From JAEZKC01 sp046538945 (GTDB lineage: Bacteria > Fibrobacterota > Chitinivibrionia > Chitinivibrionales > Chitinispirillaceae), in contig JBKHHW010000178.1 of assembly GCA_046538945.1 (NCBI GenBank), positions 1 to 6,491 on the forward strand: 6,491 bases of DNA, in the 5' to 3' direction. Below are positions 6,460 through 6,491 of the stretch, in pieces. Numbering within the stretch: position 1 is the first letter of the stretch; every line of letters begins with the position of its first letter. A model generated the notes under the pieces. It worked only from the letters and a program-made list of their open reading frames with translations, made no database searches and was not told the DNA's origin. The translations under genes and the position numbers were made by a program.

Positions 6460-6491
6460 CAATGAAGGGTTTCTTGTTACCTATGATGAGA

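Noticed and set aside
6317..6491. The prsK frame stays open upstream to the window edge, with a stretch (LGHTTPEYLSYF) loosely like the C-terminal box of tyrosine recombinases
   Set aside because: There is no ATG or GTG in this stretch, the His-to-Tyr spacing does not match recombinases, and a second frame over the same bases is almost as open, so low stop density explains it.
1..6491. CRISPR arrays, tRNA or rRNA genes, and insertion sequences
   Set aside because: I saw no regularly spaced repeats, no tRNA-like arms, and no transposase or terminal inverted repeats. Nearly all of the window is accounted for by the five coding regions.

Overview
The window holds five genes, all on the minus strand, so transcription runs from high to low coordinates. 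Base composition is moderate. A PrsK-type histidine kinase, a PrsR-type response regulator and an exosortase point to a Gram-negative (two-membrane) bacterium with a PEP-CTERM/exosortase surface-protein sorting system. Several start codons lack a clear Shine-Dalgarno sequence. The species cannot be named. A lineage outside the classical EPS-producing Proteobacteria is possible, because the usual neighbours (EpsI-fused exosortase, PrsT, glycosyltransferases) are absent here.

Layout in transcription order. Positions 6491-6317 are non-coding, with a possible promoter and short repeats. prsK (6316-4226) is a membrane histidine kinase. An 88-bp gap follows (4225-4138). prsR (4137-2770) is a receiver/AAA+/HTH sigma-54 activator. 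xrt (2770-1817) is an exosortase whose start codon overlaps the prsR stop codon (TGATG). A 138-bp gap (1816-1679) holds a good sigma-54 promoter candidate and direct repeats. Next comes an unrecognised 450-aa protein with an OmpR-like winged-helix C-terminus (1678-326). After a 26-bp gap lies an FHA-domain protein (299-1), cut by the window edge.

Proposed working model: PrsK senses a signal at the membrane and phosphorylates PrsR, which activates sigma-54 promoters. The only sigma-54-like promoter seen in the window drives the unknown winged-helix/FHA gene pair. That pair may therefore be a second regulatory layer attached to a minimal prsK-prsR-xrt module, linking protein sorting to phosphothreonine signalling. 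The kinase, regulator and exosortase identities rest on clear motifs. The regulatory wiring is inference. No PEP-CTERM substrate protein is encoded in the window.
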